From contig NZ_KB895454.1 in NCBI RefSeq assembly GCF_000374865.1, forward strand, positions 372,001 to 436,000: a stretch of 64,000 nt of DNA, in the 5' to 3' direction. Positions 24,272 through 33,768 of this stretch are shown here, piece by piece (positions within the stretch are counted from its first letter, which is position 1; each line of letters starts with the position of its first letter). The DNA comes from Arthrobacter sp. 135MFCol5.1. Lineage in GTDB: Bacteria; Actinomycetota; Actinomycetes; Actinomycetales; Micrococcaceae. Position numbers and translations under genes: made by a program. A model generated the notes under the pieces. The model worked only from the letters and a program-made list of their open reading frames with translations, searched no databases and was not told where the DNA came from.

Positions 24272-25510
24272 CTACAGCGGGGCGGGCCTGCTGCAGAGGA
24301 TCTGCTCTACGCCCATCCGGCCTTCGGCAAAGCTGCGGAGGGCCCCCACCAGGTACAGCCGCCAGACACGGACCACTTCCGGGCCCATCATTTCCCGGGC
24401 CCGGTCCAGGTTTTGCTCGAACGTCGCGTACCAGGCGTCAAGGGTGCGGACGTAGTGCCTGCGCATGCCCTCGACCCCCTCCACCTCAAACCCTGCGCCC
24501 TCGAGGAAGTTCAACGTCTCCCCCACCGGGCGCATGTGCATGTCCGGCGCGATGAATGATTCGATGAACGGACCGCCGCCGGGGTGGCGGCCGCGCCGGG
24601 ACATCTGCTGTACCAGCACTTTCCCGCCCGGCGCCAGGTTATCGAACAAGGCCTGGGCGTAAACGGGATAGTTCTTCTGCCCCACATGTTCGCCCATCTC
24701 CAAGGAGGCAACGGCGTCGAATGGCCCGTCCGGGATCTCGCGGTAATCCTGTACCCGGATCTCCACCTGGTCCGCCAGGCCGTACTCGTTGATCCGCGCG
24801 TCGATGAATGCTTTCTGTTCCACGGAGAGAGTGACACCAACCACCTTGGCTCCATACTGCCGCGCGGCATGCAGGCTGAGGGAACCCCATCCACAGCCAA
24901 CGTCCAGCAGGCGCATACCCGGTTCCAGCCCGATCTTGCGGCACACCAGGTCCAGCTTGTCGCGCTGGGCATCCTCGACGCCGTAGCCGGGACCGGGAGC
25001 TTCCGTCCAGTAACCGCTGGAGTAGGCCATCTGCGGGTCCAGGATCAGGCCGTAGAAGTCGTTGCTGAGATCGTAGTGGTGGCTGATCGCGGCGCGGTCA
25101 CGGATCAGGCTGTGCAGCCGTCCCCGGACCTTGGCCTGCGTTGCCGGGGGCGCCGGCGGTGTCCCCAGGGCCCCGGCCGAGCGGGCGATCCTGCCGATGC
25201 CGGCGATGACTCCGGGCGTAAGGCGGATGCCGGACAACCGGCGCTGCCGGACCACTTCCCACAGCTGCTGCAGCGCCGAATTGAGGTCACCGTCAATGTC
25301 CAGTTCACCCGTGACGTAAGCCTGTGCGGCGCCAAGTTCGCCGGGGTTCCACAGCAACCGGCGGATGGCGTCCGGGCTGTTGAGCCGGACCACCGGGGCG
25401 TCCACCGGCCCCGCTTCCGAACCGTCCCAGGCCTTCAGGCGGACAGGCAGGTCCCCGCCCACCACGGGCCGCAGCACCTCTGCGATCGTTTCGGCAAGTG
25501 CAGCGGTCAT
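24272..25510 (-). CDS. Cyclopropane-fatty-acyl-phospholipid synthase-like methyltransferase, paralogue 1
   Basis: A 412-residue enzyme of the CFA synthase family, which transfers a methyl group from S-adenosylmethionine to double bonds of membrane phospholipid acyl chains. The lipid-binding N-terminal domain (LKAWDGSEAGPVDAP, AYVTGELD) leads into the catalytic part: AISHHYDLSNDFYGL, SAM loop LLDVGCGWGSLSLHAA, and ASLEMGEHVGQKNY with the conserved Glu/His. It is very similar to the plus-strand protein at 47310 (shared AWDGSEAGP and DYR motifs). ATG 25510 overlaps the stop of paralogue 2 (TGATG). It could equally make 10-methyl or other branched lipids. Confidence 0.88.
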   Translation of the reverse strand: MTAALAETIAEVLRPVVGGDLPVRLKAWDGSEAGPVDAPVVRLNSPDAIRRLLWNPGELGAAQAYVTGELDIDGDLNSALQQLWEVVRQRRLSGIRLTPGVIAGIGRIARSAGALGTPPAPPATQAKVRGRLHSLIRDRAAISHHYDLSNDFYGLILDPQMAYSSGYWTEAPGPGYGVEDAQRDKLDLVCRKIGLEPGMRLLDVGCGWGSLSLHAARQYGAKVVGVTLSVEQKAFIDARINEYGLADQVEIRVQDYREIPDGPFDAVASLEMGEHVGQKNYPVYAQALFDNLAPGGKVLVQQMSRRGRHPGGGPFIESFIAPDMHMRPVGETLNFLEGAGFEVEGVEGMRRHYVRTLDAWYATFEQNLDRAREMMGPEVVRVWRLYLVGALRSFAEGRMGVEQILCSRPAPL

Positions 25511-26883
25511 CAGCGGCCTCCGTTGACGGCAGCGTTCTTCCTCCGGTCCAGCACAATTTGCTGGACGTTCAGGTAGCCCGAGGCAAAACCGGCCCTTGAA
25601 TAGCAAAGGTAGAAGAGCCACATCCGCTGGAAGACGGCGTCGAAGCCGAGTTCAGCAACCTCGTCCTTCCGCGCCATGAACCGTTCCTCCCAGAGGCGCA
25701 GCGTCTCGGCGTAGTGTTCGCCGAAGGCAAGGCGTTCACGCACCTGCAGTCCGGTCCGCTTCTCTGTGACTTCCTCGATGGCCCGCACCGACGGAATCAC
25801 GCCGCCCGGGAAGATGTATTTGTGCACCCAGGTGTATCCGGTCCGGGTGGCCAGGAGCCGGTCATGCGCGATGGTGATGGCCTGGATGGCCACCTTTCCG
25901 CCGGGGGCAAGGACACGCTCGATGGTTTGGAAGTACGTGGCCCAATATTCGTAACCGACGGCCTCGATCATCTCGACCGAAACGACGGCGTCGTATTCGC
26001 CCTCCACGGCACGGTAATCCTTCAGCTCAATGGTCACCTGGTCCGCGTAGCCTGCCTCCGCCACCCGTTTCCGGGCCAGCGCCTGCTGCTCGCTGGACAA
26101 CGTGACCGAGTAGACGGTGGCGCCGCGGGCGGCTGCACGCAGCGCCAGTTCGCCCCACCCGGTGCCGATCTCAAGCACCCGGGTTCCGGGTCCGACGCCA
26201 GCCTTGTCCAGCAGTCGGTCGATCTTCGCCTGCTGGGCGGCGGCGAAGCCCTCCCACGGCATGTCCTTCACGGCGCTTCCCGATGCAGGGAAGAGCGCGC
26301 TGGAGTAGGACATGGTCTCGTCGAGGAACGTGGCGAACAGTTCGTTGGAGAGGTCGTAGTGACGGGAGATATTGGAGCGGGTGTTCTTCAGGGAGTTGCG
26401 TTCCGTCCGCGGCTGGCGCGGCAGGAAAATGGACCGCAGTTTCTGCAGCGGAGCCGGTATCAGGGTGCCCGCCCGCTCCGCGAAGACCTCCAGCACTGCT
26501 GTCAGGTTGTCCGCATCCCAGTCGCCGGCCATGTAGGACTCGCCCAGGCCGATCAAGCCCCCGTCGCCCAGCCGCAGGGCAAACTGCGCGGGCCGGTGGA
26601 TGGTCATGACGGGTGCGCCCGAGCCGGCCGGGGCAGAACCCAGCACCTGGCCATCGGGATAGCGCACCTCGAGCGGAAGGCGCCGCACCGCGGCCTTGAA
26701 GATCCCGTCCGCAATCCGCGCTGCACCGTTCGCCTTGAAACCCGAAGGCACGGCGGCGATTCCCGGCCAGATGCCCGCATCGATGGACGCGGGTGGCCGC
26801 GGCACGGTGTACGGTGCGGCGGAACCGTGATGGTCCGCCGGCCGCTCAGCCGAGGCGGTGCCGTTATCGTCCGTCATTGTCAT
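25510..26883 (-). CDS. Cyclopropane-fatty-acyl-phospholipid synthase-like methyltransferase, paralogue 2
   Basis: A 457-residue SAM-dependent lipid methyltransferase from a different branch than paralogue 1. It has NISRHYDLSNELFATFLDE, the SAM loop VLEIGTGWGELALRAA with Gly-Thr in place of Gly-Cys, and VSVEMIEAVGYEYWATYF in place of the usual GEHVG motif, then HKYIFPGGVIPS. The YLNVQQIVL end is typical. Loss of the EHVG His is a notable difference that may mean another modification chemistry. It overlaps DUF1365 upstream (ATGA) and paralogue 1 downstream, so all are coupled. Confidence 0.88.
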   Translation of the reverse strand: MTMTDDNGTASAERPADHHGSAAPYTVPRPPASIDAGIWPGIAAVPSGFKANGAARIADGIFKAAVRRLPLEVRYPDGQVLGSAPAGSGAPVMTIHRPAQFALRLGDGGLIGLGESYMAGDWDADNLTAVLEVFAERAGTLIPAPLQKLRSIFLPRQPRTERNSLKNTRSNISRHYDLSNELFATFLDETMSYSSALFPASGSAVKDMPWEGFAAAQQAKIDRLLDKAGVGPGTRVLEIGTGWGELALRAAARGATVYSVTLSSEQQALARKRVAEAGYADQVTIELKDYRAVEGEYDAVVSVEMIEAVGYEYWATYFQTIERVLAPGGKVAIQAITIAHDRLLATRTGYTWVHKYIFPGGVIPSVRAIEEVTEKRTGLQVRERLAFGEHYAETLRLWEERFMARKDEVAELGFDAVFQRMWLFYLCYSRAGFASGYLNVQQIVLDRRKNAAVNGGR

Positions 26884-27611
26884 TGAACTGCCTCCTGTGG
26901 GGGGTGATGTGGTCTGGCGACGACGGGCAGGCGTCTTGCCCAGAGCTTAACGCCCTGAAGCCGGATAAGTGCGGATACCAGCATCGGCGCGGCAGGCACT
27001 GCAACGGCTGCCGCGAGGATGTTCCGGATGGTGGCCGGTTTACGCCTGCCGTCCATGGTTGCCACGAAGGGTCGGTGCCCTTCGCGTTCCAGGACGATTG
27101 ACACCGCCAGCCGCTCTCCGGGGGCGGGAAGCTTCATCCGGTATTCGCCGTCAACGTCGTTAAAGGGTGAAACGTAGAAAGCCTTCGGCACTGACGCGCG
27201 TCCCGAGGGGTCTGTCCGGAGCAGGTAGCAGTGCCGTTCGCCGTAGGTGTTGTGGACCTCGGCCACCACGCACCGCAGCTCTCCGTTGGTGCCGTAGCAC
27301 CAGAAAAGCGTCAGCGGGTTGAAGACGTAGCCAAAAACCCTGGCACTGGTCAGCATGTGGATGGGGCCGCCGTCGGGCTCGATTCCCTGCGTCCGCAGGT
27401 AACGCTCCACGTTGGCCCTGAAGCTGGCCCCGGGATCGCCCAGATGGTCTCCCGCGCGGAATTCCGCCAGTGGCCGGAGCAGGCGGGGCAGGCGTGGCAG
27501 GTCATCCACGTCCACGAACCAGCTGTAGCTGCGGTAGGTGAACGCGTTCTTCAGCGGGGTCTGCCGCACATGCGCGATGGCGGTGCGGTAGATGGCGGCA
27601 CCCATGGTCAC
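26880..27611 (-). CDS. DUF1365 domain-containing protein
   Basis: A 243-residue protein with DUF1365 hallmarks: the start YRTAIAHVRQTPLKNAFTYR, FGYVFNPLTLFWCYG, VAEVHNTYGERHCYLL, and KAFYVSPFNDVDGEY. The family nearly always sits beside CFA synthase and an FAD amine-oxidase-like gene, as here. It is thought to act with them on lipids, but its reaction is not established. ATGA overlaps at both ends tie it into the operon. A C-terminal Ala-rich hydrophobic segment may touch the membrane. Confidence 0.88.
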   Translation of the reverse strand: MTMGAAIYRTAIAHVRQTPLKNAFTYRSYSWFVDVDDLPRLPRLLRPLAEFRAGDHLGDPGASFRANVERYLRTQGIEPDGGPIHMLTSARVFGYVFNPLTLFWCYGTNGELRCVVAEVHNTYGERHCYLLRTDPSGRASVPKAFYVSPFNDVDGEYRMKLPAPGERLAVSIVLEREGHRPFVATMDGRRKPATIRNILAAAVAVPAAPMLVSALIRLQGVKLWARRLPVVARPHHPPQEAVQ

Positions 27612-29005
27612 GCCGGTTCCGCGGCAAGCAGTTCCCGCTCCCCCTCGCCGGAGGAGTTTCCGCCGTCATCGGCCCTGGCCACCGGCCAGGTGCGGCCGAG
27701 CTGCTCCGCGGCACGGACCCCGGAGAGGGCGCCGTCTTCGTGGAAGCCCCAGCCAAGATAGGCCCCGGCATAGGCGATCCGGTCGTTGCTGAGAGCCTTG
27801 ATGGCCTGCTGGGCCTGCAGGGACTCGGGGGTGTACTGCGGGTGCTCGTAGACCATCCTGTCCAGGACGGCGACGTCGGCAATCAGTTCGGACTCGCCAA
27901 GACTGACCAGGTACGGCCTGCCGTCGGCCGGTTCAAGCCGCTGCAGGCGCGTCAGGTCGTAGCTGACCAGGACTTTGTCCGGTCGGGCGTCGCAGCCGGG
28001 AAGCCGGTAGTTCCATGAAGCCCTGGCATTCTCCGCCGCGGGCAGGACTGCGGGGTCCCGGTGGAAGACGGTGTGGTTGACCGAGTACGGCATGCCGCCG
28101 AGCGCTTCCTTCTCCGCAGGCGTGGCGTCGGCCAGGAACCCCAGTGCCTGCGCCGGGTGGGTGGCGATGACGACGGCGTCGAAGGCTTCCAGCCCAGCGG
28201 CAGTTGCCAGTTCCACACCGTCAGGGGTCCGCCGAAGGGCAGTGACCGGGGTTTCCAACCGGACATCGGGAAGGGCCGCAGCCAGCTTTTCGACGTAGCG
28301 GGCGGAGCCGCCGGTAACGGTGCGCCACTGCGGTGAGCCTTTGATGCCCAGCATCCCGTGGTGGCCGAGGAACGTGAAGAGGTACCGCGCAGGGTAGGAC
28401 AATGCGGTGGTGGGGTCGCAGGACCAGACGGCGCTCACTACCGGGGTCATGAAGTGCGAGATGAAGTAGGGGCTGAATTTTTCCCGCTCCAGGAAGGCGC
28501 CGAGCGTCAGGTCGGGAACGTCCACCCCGCCGCTGACGGCCGACGGCGGCGCGGTCCTGAGCAGTTCGCGCGCCTTCCGGTAGAAGCGGGTGACCTCCAG
28601 GAGCATCAGCAGGTAGCGGCCGCGCAGCAGGCTCGACGGTTTGGCGATGATGCCGCGTGCACCGTCCCGGGCGCCGGCATATTCGAGTCCGCAGCCGTCA
28701 CAGCGGATGGACATGCTCATCTCCGAGTCCTGGGTTTCCACGCCCAGTTCAGCGAACAAGCGCAGCAGCGTGGGATAGGTCCGTTCATTGTGAACAATGA
28801 AACCCGTATCGACGCCGATGGCGCTGCCGTCCGGCTGGGGCATGTCGTGGGTGTGGGCATGGCCGCCCAGGCGTGAATCTGCCTCGAACAAGGTGACGTT
28901 GTCCTGCCGGTTCAGCACGTAGGCGGCCGTAAGTCCGGCCACGCCGCTGCCGATGACGGCGATGCGCCGCCGCCCGCCTGCATCTACTGCTGGATTAGGT
29001 GACAA
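27608..29005 (-). CDS. FAD-dependent amine-oxidase-like oxidoreductase of the lipid-modification operon
   Basis: A 465-residue flavoprotein. The N-terminal Rossmann motif is IAVIGSGVAGLTAAYVL, followed by the Glu of FEADSRLGGHAHTH and VDTGFIVHNERTYP. Near the end is a second FAD-contacting segment, RIAYAGAYLGWGFHEDG. TTG 29005 is chosen because GAGGAG lies exactly six bases upstream. It is the first gene of a four-gene operon (oxidoreductase, DUF1365, two CFA synthase-like enzymes) in which every junction overlaps. In other bacteria this set belongs to membrane-lipid responses such as singlet oxygen defence; its role here is inferred. Confidence 0.87.
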   Translation of the reverse strand: MSPNPAVDAGGRRRIAVIGSGVAGLTAAYVLNRQDNVTLFEADSRLGGHAHTHDMPQPDGSAIGVDTGFIVHNERTYPTLLRLFAELGVETQDSEMSMSIRCDGCGLEYAGARDGARGIIAKPSSLLRGRYLLMLLEVTRFYRKARELLRTAPPSAVSGGVDVPDLTLGAFLEREKFSPYFISHFMTPVVSAVWSCDPTTALSYPARYLFTFLGHHGMLGIKGSPQWRTVTGGSARYVEKLAAALPDVRLETPVTALRRTPDGVELATAAGLEAFDAVVIATHPAQALGFLADATPAEKEALGGMPYSVNHTVFHRDPAVLPAAENARASWNYRLPGCDARPDKVLVSYDLTRLQRLEPADGRPYLVSLGESELIADVAVLDRMVYEHPQYTPESLQAQQAIKALSNDRIAYAGAYLGWGFHEDGALSGVRAAEQLGRTWPVARADDGGNSSGEGERELLAAEPA

Positions 29006-29100
29006 TTCGTGCTCCTCTGTTGGACATCTGCCGCCGGACCGGGTGTACAGAGGCAATTCGGTACCGTGGCGGCGGCGGATGGGTGCAGTACTGTGGGCTG

Positions 29101-30018
29101 GTGGTAAACCCCGTGCACTTGAAGACCTTATTGGAGGTCACGCGGCTTGGCTCATTCGCCGCGGCCGCCGCGACACTTGGTTATACTGCCTCCGCTGTTT
29201 CGCAGCAGATGTCCGCCCTGGAGCGGGACACCGGCGTCACGCTCTTCCAGCGCTCGGCGCGGGCCGTGGTCCCTACGGAAGCCGCCGTCGTCATGACCCG
29301 CCACGCCGCGAAAGTGCTCACGGACATCGAAGCCCTGATGGCGGCAGCGTCCAGGGCACAGGACACGGGAAGCCAGGAGCTCCGGCTGGGAATCTTCCCC
29401 AGCCTCGCCACCTATGTCCTGCCCCGGATCCTGAAAAATCCGGCCTGGAAGAAGCTGGGCATTGACCTGCGGGTGTCCGTGGCTGAACCGGGCCAAACCA
29501 TCCAGGGGCTGCGGACGGGCGGCGACCTCGACCTGGCGGTGGTGTTCCAGGTGGGCCAGACCGGCTTCGCCTGGCCCAACACGATCAACCGGCAATGGAT
29601 TGGCGACGACGACTTCCGGGTGGTGCTGCCTGCCGGCTGGGGATTCCGGGCCGACGCGAAGGTGGCAGCGGACCATCTCTCCGACATGCCATGGATCATG
29701 CACCACCCCGGCACCAGTGATGCCATGGTGATTGAGCGGCTCTTCGCCGGCTGCAACCTGCACCCGCGCGTGGTGGCGCACAGCGACGACTTCCACGCAA
29801 GCCTGGAAATGGCAGCTGCCGGGCTGGGCGCCGCCCTTGTCCCGGAGCTCGCGCTGCGGAACAAACCGGCTGGGGTGGTGGTGCTGGACGTCCCCGAGAT
29901 CCGGCTGGCACGCAACGTGTTCGCGCTTCTGATCAATGACCGGAAAACGGCACGGGTGCAGCTGTTCGTCGACCTGCTGGCTGAAACCCTTGCCGGCATG
30001 CGCACCGCAGTGAATTAG
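29101..30018 (+). CDS. LysR-family transcriptional regulator
   Basis: A 305-residue regulator. The N-terminal helix-turn-helix is LKTLLEVTRLGSFAAAAATL with GYTASAVSQQMSALERDTGV, followed by a periplasmic-binding-protein-like effector domain (LRLGIFPSLATYVLPRIL, DLDLAVVFQVGQ). The start is set at GTG 29101; no strong ribosome binding site is visible and GTG 29113 is an alternative. It is divergent from the lipid-modification operon with 95 bases between, the usual arrangement for a LysR regulator and its target. Confidence 0.9.
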   Translation: MVNPVHLKTLLEVTRLGSFAAAAATLGYTASAVSQQMSALERDTGVTLFQRSARAVVPTEAAVVMTRHAAKVLTDIEALMAAASRAQDTGSQELRLGIFPSLATYVLPRILKNPAWKKLGIDLRVSVAEPGQTIQGLRTGGDLDLAVVFQVGQTGFAWPNTINRQWIGDDDFRVVLPAGWGFRADAKVAADHLSDMPWIMHHPGTSDAMVIERLFAGCNLHPRVVAHSDDFHASLEMAAAGLGAALVPELALRNKPAGVVVLDVPEIRLARNVFALLINDRKTARVQLFVDLLAETLAGMRTAVN

Positions 30019-30063
30019 CCCCGAACGCTGGAATGGGCCGGACTTCGGGTCTATGTTGAGAAT

Positions 30064-30570
30064 ATGAACAAGGTAGCGAGCCAGCACTTTGGAGAGATCG
30101 ATCTGAACCACGGCATGGATCATCTCTTCGCCGCCCGGCACGAGCTGCGCGGCCACCCGCTGGAACTCGACCTGAACATCAATGCCCACGACCACTTCGA
30201 TGAAGCCGCGCTCCGGAAAGTCGAATACCGGCTGCGTTTCCTGCCCGAACTGGTGGACGAGGTCCGCGAGATGATCGCCGAGGAACTTGAGCAGGAGGGC
30301 ACCAGCCCGCAGGAATACCTGCACTTCCACTGCAACGCGCTCAAGGAAGAACATCTGCACAAGGTGTTCGGTGTCCAGGACCGCAGCCAGCTCACCAATG
30401 AGGTGTTCCTCAAAGCACTGAAGCTCGGCCATGTGGGCATCTACCCCGGCCAGCCCGAACGCTACTTTGTCCTGGACTTCACCCTCGGCGAGCACTTCAC
30501 CGATGAGGTCCTGGTGGCCTGTGCTGACCAGGATGGCGTGGTCGACGACGAGATCGTCTGGGAGTCGTGA
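30064..30570 (+). CDS. DUF2004-like protein (168 aa)
   Basis: A soluble acidic protein with HFGEIDLNHGMDHLFAARHE, LELDLNINAHDHFD and YFVLDFTLGEHFTDEVLVA. These fit the DUF2004 pattern, a family without known function. It is cytoplasmic, with no signal or membrane segment. The start is at ATG 30064 with only a modest upstream site. It lies 45 bases after the LysR gene on the same strand. Confidence 0.65.
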   Translation: MNKVASQHFGEIDLNHGMDHLFAARHELRGHPLELDLNINAHDHFDEAALRKVEYRLRFLPELVDEVREMIAEELEQEGTSPQEYLHFHCNALKEEHLHKVFGVQDRSQLTNEVFLKALKLGHVGIYPGQPERYFVLDFTLGEHFTDEVLVACADQDGVVDDEIVWES

Positions 30571-30618
30571 GGCTGCCGGCGCTGTTGTGACACCCCGGCA
30601 CTAAGGAGTGCAGGCGCC

Positions 30619-31335
30619 ATGGATGTGTTTGATGACAGGCGCGGAACCCGGCGGCTGGCGTCCTCGCTGCTGCTGGCCGGCGTCGTGGTGTCGATCCTCG
30701 CCGGCGTCCTGCACGCCGAATCCCACGACGCGAATGATCACGTGGCATCCTTCACCGCCTACGCCAACAGTGGAATCTGGACCGCCGTGCATCTGGGCCA
30801 GTTCGTGGGCATGGCGTTGGTGGGCGCGGGCCTGGTTTGCCTGGGCACCGTGCTCGGTGGCCAGCGCCGGTCGCTCGCGTGGACCGCACGCTTTGGTGCC
30901 CTTTTCGCTGCTGCGGCCATTGCGTTGTACGCGGCCCTGCAGGCGGTGGACGGGGTGGCCCTGAAACAGGCGGTGGACGCCTGGGCTGCCTCGCCCGAAC
31001 CGGAGAAGGCCTCGCGGTTCGCCACGGCGGAGGGCATCCGCTGGCTGGAATGGGGCATGCGCAGCTATCAAAGTATCCTGCTGGGCACGGCGTTGGTGTT
31101 GTTGGGTTTCGTGGTGGCCGCTTCGCACCGAATGTCCCGGACAGCCGGTTATGCGATGGCGCTGGCCGGGCTGGCCTATATGGCGCAAGGGTGGATTATC
31201 GGGGAATCCGGGTTCTCCGCCGACAATGCGGTCCCGACGCTGGTGGGCATTGCGGCCATCGTGGTGTCGGCGGTGTGGCTGACGGTCGGCGCATGGCGGA
31301 TGAAGAAACCGGCGACGGCCGGCCACGTGATGTGA
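30619..31335 (+). CDS. Hypothetical six-helix membrane protein (238 aa)
   Basis: An integral membrane protein with about six helices (LLLAGVVVSILAGVLHA, FVGMALVGAGLVCLGTVLGG, FGALFAAAAIALYAALQAV, ILLGTALVLLGFVVAA, GYAMALAGLAYMAQGWIIG, LVGIAAIVVSAVWLTVGAW). A conserved-looking HAESHDANDH follows the first helix. The layout resembles DUF4386-type proteins, but I am not certain. AAGGAG at 30602-30607 precedes the ATG. It converges with metE. Confidence 0.7.
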   Translation: MDVFDDRRGTRRLASSLLLAGVVVSILAGVLHAESHDANDHVASFTAYANSGIWTAVHLGQFVGMALVGAGLVCLGTVLGGQRRSLAWTARFGALFAAAAIALYAALQAVDGVALKQAVDAWAASPEPEKASRFATAEGIRWLEWGMRSYQSILLGTALVLLGFVVAASHRMSRTAGYAMALAGLAYMAQGWIIGESGFSADNAVPTLVGIAAIVVSAVWLTVGAWRMKKPATAGHVM

Positions 31336-31363
31336 CCGGCCGCGTGCCCGCTTCTCAAACTTC

Positions 31364-33706
31364 CTACTTGGCCGCTTCCAGCAGGCCGGCGCGGACCGTC
31401 TGGGTTGCCTTGGCCAGGTTGCGCAGGGATTCTTCGGTCTCGGCGTAGCCACGGGTCTTCAGGCCGCAGTCCGGGTTGACCCAAAGCTGGCGGGACGGGA
31501 CGTGCTTGACGGCGGTGGACAGCAGCTCGGTGACTTCGGCTTCGCCCGGAACGCGCGGCGAGTGGATGTCGTAGACGCCGGGGCCAACGCCGCGGCCGAA
31601 ACCGTGGGACTCGAGGTCGTGGACAACCTCCATGCGGGAGCGGGCTGCTTCGATGGAGGTCACGTCGGCGTCAAGGCCGTCGATCGCGTCGATAATCACG
31701 CCGAACTCCGAGTAGCAGAGGTGGGTGTGGATCTGGGTGGCGTCTGCGGCACCGGCGGTGGCCAGGCGGAAGGAATCAACGGACCACTTCAGGTAACCGG
31801 CCTGGTCCGCCTTGCGCAGCGGGAGCAGCTCGCGCAGGGCGGGCTCATCCACCTGGATGACCTTGATGCCGGCGGCTTCGAGGTCGGCGATCTCATCGCG
31901 CAGCGCCAGGCCAACCTGGTTGGCGGTCTCGCCCAGCGGCTGGTCGTCGCGTACGAAGGACCAGGCCAGGATGGTGACGGGCCCGGTCAGCATTCCCTTC
32001 ATGGGCTTGGCGGTGAGGGACTGGGCGTATTCCGCCCATTTGACCGTGATGGGGGCGCTGCGGGTGACATCGCCCCACAGGATGGACGGGCGGGTGCAGC
32101 GGGAGCCGTAGGACTGGACCCAGCCGTGGACCGTGACGTCGAAGCCTTCGAGGTTCTCGGCGAAGTACTGGACCATGTCATTGCGCTCGGGCTCGCCGTG
32201 CACCAGGACGTCGTAGCCCAGCTCTTCCTGCAGGTCCACGACGCGCTTGATCTCGTCCTTCATGAGCCGCTCGTACTGGTCGTCGCTCAGCTCGCCCTTG
32301 GTGTTGCGGGCACGGGCGGAACGGATCTCCGAGGTCTGCGGGAAGGATCCGATGGTGGTGGTGGGCAGGGGCGGCAGCTGCAGCGCCGCTTCCTGGGCGG
32401 CTTCGCGGACGGCGTATTCGGAACGGCTGAAGTCGGCAGCCGTCAATGCTTCGGTGCGGGCCCGCACATCCTGGCGGCGGACACCGTGGGCGGTGGCACG
32501 CGAAGCGATCACGGCGGTGGCGTCATCGATGGCTGCCTGTGCGGCCGCGGGGTCGCCCAGCCAGGACGCCAGGATCTTGACTTCGGCGGCTTTCTGGTCG
32601 GAGAACGCCAGCCAGCTGCGGAGCTGCGCGGACAGCTGGGTTTCTTCCTCGACGTCGTGGGGAACGTGCTGGGTGGAGGTGGACGTGGAGACGGCGACCT
32701 TGGCGGCGGCGCCCTTCAGTTCGTCCAGCTTCGCCGCCGACGCTGCAAGGTCGTTGCGCCAGATGTTGTGCCCGTCAACGACGCCGGCAACCAGGGTCTT
32801 GTTGCCCAGTCCTGCCAGCGCCGCGGCGGACGGAACGGCGCCCTTGAAAACGTCGATGTGCAGGGCGTCGATGTTGGTGGCAGCAAGGGTACCAAGCTGT
32901 CCGTCGAGGGAACCGTACGGGGTGGAGACCAGGATCTGCGGGCGGTTGGCCGCAGCGGTCAGTACCTCGTAGGCCCGGGCAACCGCGGCTTCGATCTGGG
33001 CGGCAGGGAGGTCCTGGTCGACCACCAGGGCGGGCTCGTCGAGCTGGACCCAGCTGGCGCCGGCGGCAGCGAGCTGTTCGAGGAGCTGGACGTAGATGGG
33101 GAGGATGTCCGCCAGCCGCGACAGCGGCGCAAAGCCGGCCGGTGCGTCGTCTGACGCCTTGGACAGCAGCAGGTAGGTGACCGGACCCACGATGTAGGGG
33201 CGGGTCTCGATGCCGTTCTCCAGCGCGAACGCGAACTCGTCCACCTTGGCGGTGGAGGCAAGGGTGAATTCAGTCTCCGGGCCGATCTCCGGGACCAGGT
33301 AGTGGTAGTTGGTGTCGAACCACTTGGTCATTTCCAGCGGCTGCTGGTCCTTGTTGCCGCGGGCCAGGGTGAAGTACGCGTCGATGTCCAGGCGGCCCTC
33401 GGCGTCGAGGAGCTTGCCGAAGCGGGCCGGGACGGCGCCCAGGTGGGCGGTGGTGTCCAGGACCTGGTCGTAGTAGGAGAACGTCCCCGGCACGGCGGCG
33501 GCTTCGGTCAGGCCAAGGTCCTGCAGGCGCCGGGCGATGGTCAGTTGGATGTCCTTGGCGGCAGCGTCGAGGGCGGCAGCATCAATTTTGCCTGCCCAGT
33601 AGGCTTCAACGGCCTTCTTGAGTTCGCGGCGGCGGCCGATGCGCGGGTAGCCGAGCAGCGATGCCGACGGGAACGGGGTGTTTTTGGGCGCGGTCAGTTC
33701 AGGCAT
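31364..33706 (-). CDS. metE: Cobalamin-independent methionine synthase MetE
   Basis: A 780-residue 5-methyltetrahydropteroyltriglutamate-homocysteine methyltransferase. The N-terminal domain begins LGYPRIGRRRELKKAVEAYW. The C-terminal catalytic domain has TTTIGSFPQTSEIR, the zinc ligands in HTHLCYSEF, and the last Cys in NPDCGLKTRGY. Length is normal. AGGAGA precedes ATG 33706. It follows metF by 62 bases on the same strand: MetF makes the methyl donor that MetE uses, so the pair forms the last step of methionine synthesis. Confidence 0.97.
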   Translation of the reverse strand: MPELTAPKNTPFPSASLLGYPRIGRRRELKKAVEAYWAGKIDAAALDAAAKDIQLTIARRLQDLGLTEAAAVPGTFSYYDQVLDTTAHLGAVPARFGKLLDAEGRLDIDAYFTLARGNKDQQPLEMTKWFDTNYHYLVPEIGPETEFTLASTAKVDEFAFALENGIETRPYIVGPVTYLLLSKASDDAPAGFAPLSRLADILPIYVQLLEQLAAAGASWVQLDEPALVVDQDLPAAQIEAAVARAYEVLTAAANRPQILVSTPYGSLDGQLGTLAATNIDALHIDVFKGAVPSAAALAGLGNKTLVAGVVDGHNIWRNDLAASAAKLDELKGAAAKVAVSTSTSTQHVPHDVEEETQLSAQLRSWLAFSDQKAAEVKILASWLGDPAAAQAAIDDATAVIASRATAHGVRRQDVRARTEALTAADFSRSEYAVREAAQEAALQLPPLPTTTIGSFPQTSEIRSARARNTKGELSDDQYERLMKDEIKRVVDLQEELGYDVLVHGEPERNDMVQYFAENLEGFDVTVHGWVQSYGSRCTRPSILWGDVTRSAPITVKWAEYAQSLTAKPMKGMLTGPVTILAWSFVRDDQPLGETANQVGLALRDEIADLEAAGIKVIQVDEPALRELLPLRKADQAGYLKWSVDSFRLATAGAADATQIHTHLCYSEFGVIIDAIDGLDADVTSIEAARSRMEVVHDLESHGFGRGVGPGVYDIHSPRVPGEAEVTELLSTAVKHVPSRQLWVNPDCGLKTRGYAETEESLRNLAKATQTVRAGLLEAAK

Positions 33707-33768
33707 GGAGTTCTCCTAGGAAGTGTGGAGCGTGCGGGGGTGGTTTGTGGGGTTCGGCCGGGAAGTGC

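Noticed and set aside
31502..33154. A 550-codon open frame opposite metE
   Set aside because: It is a shadow of MetE, has no start signal, and its sequence resembles no protein family.
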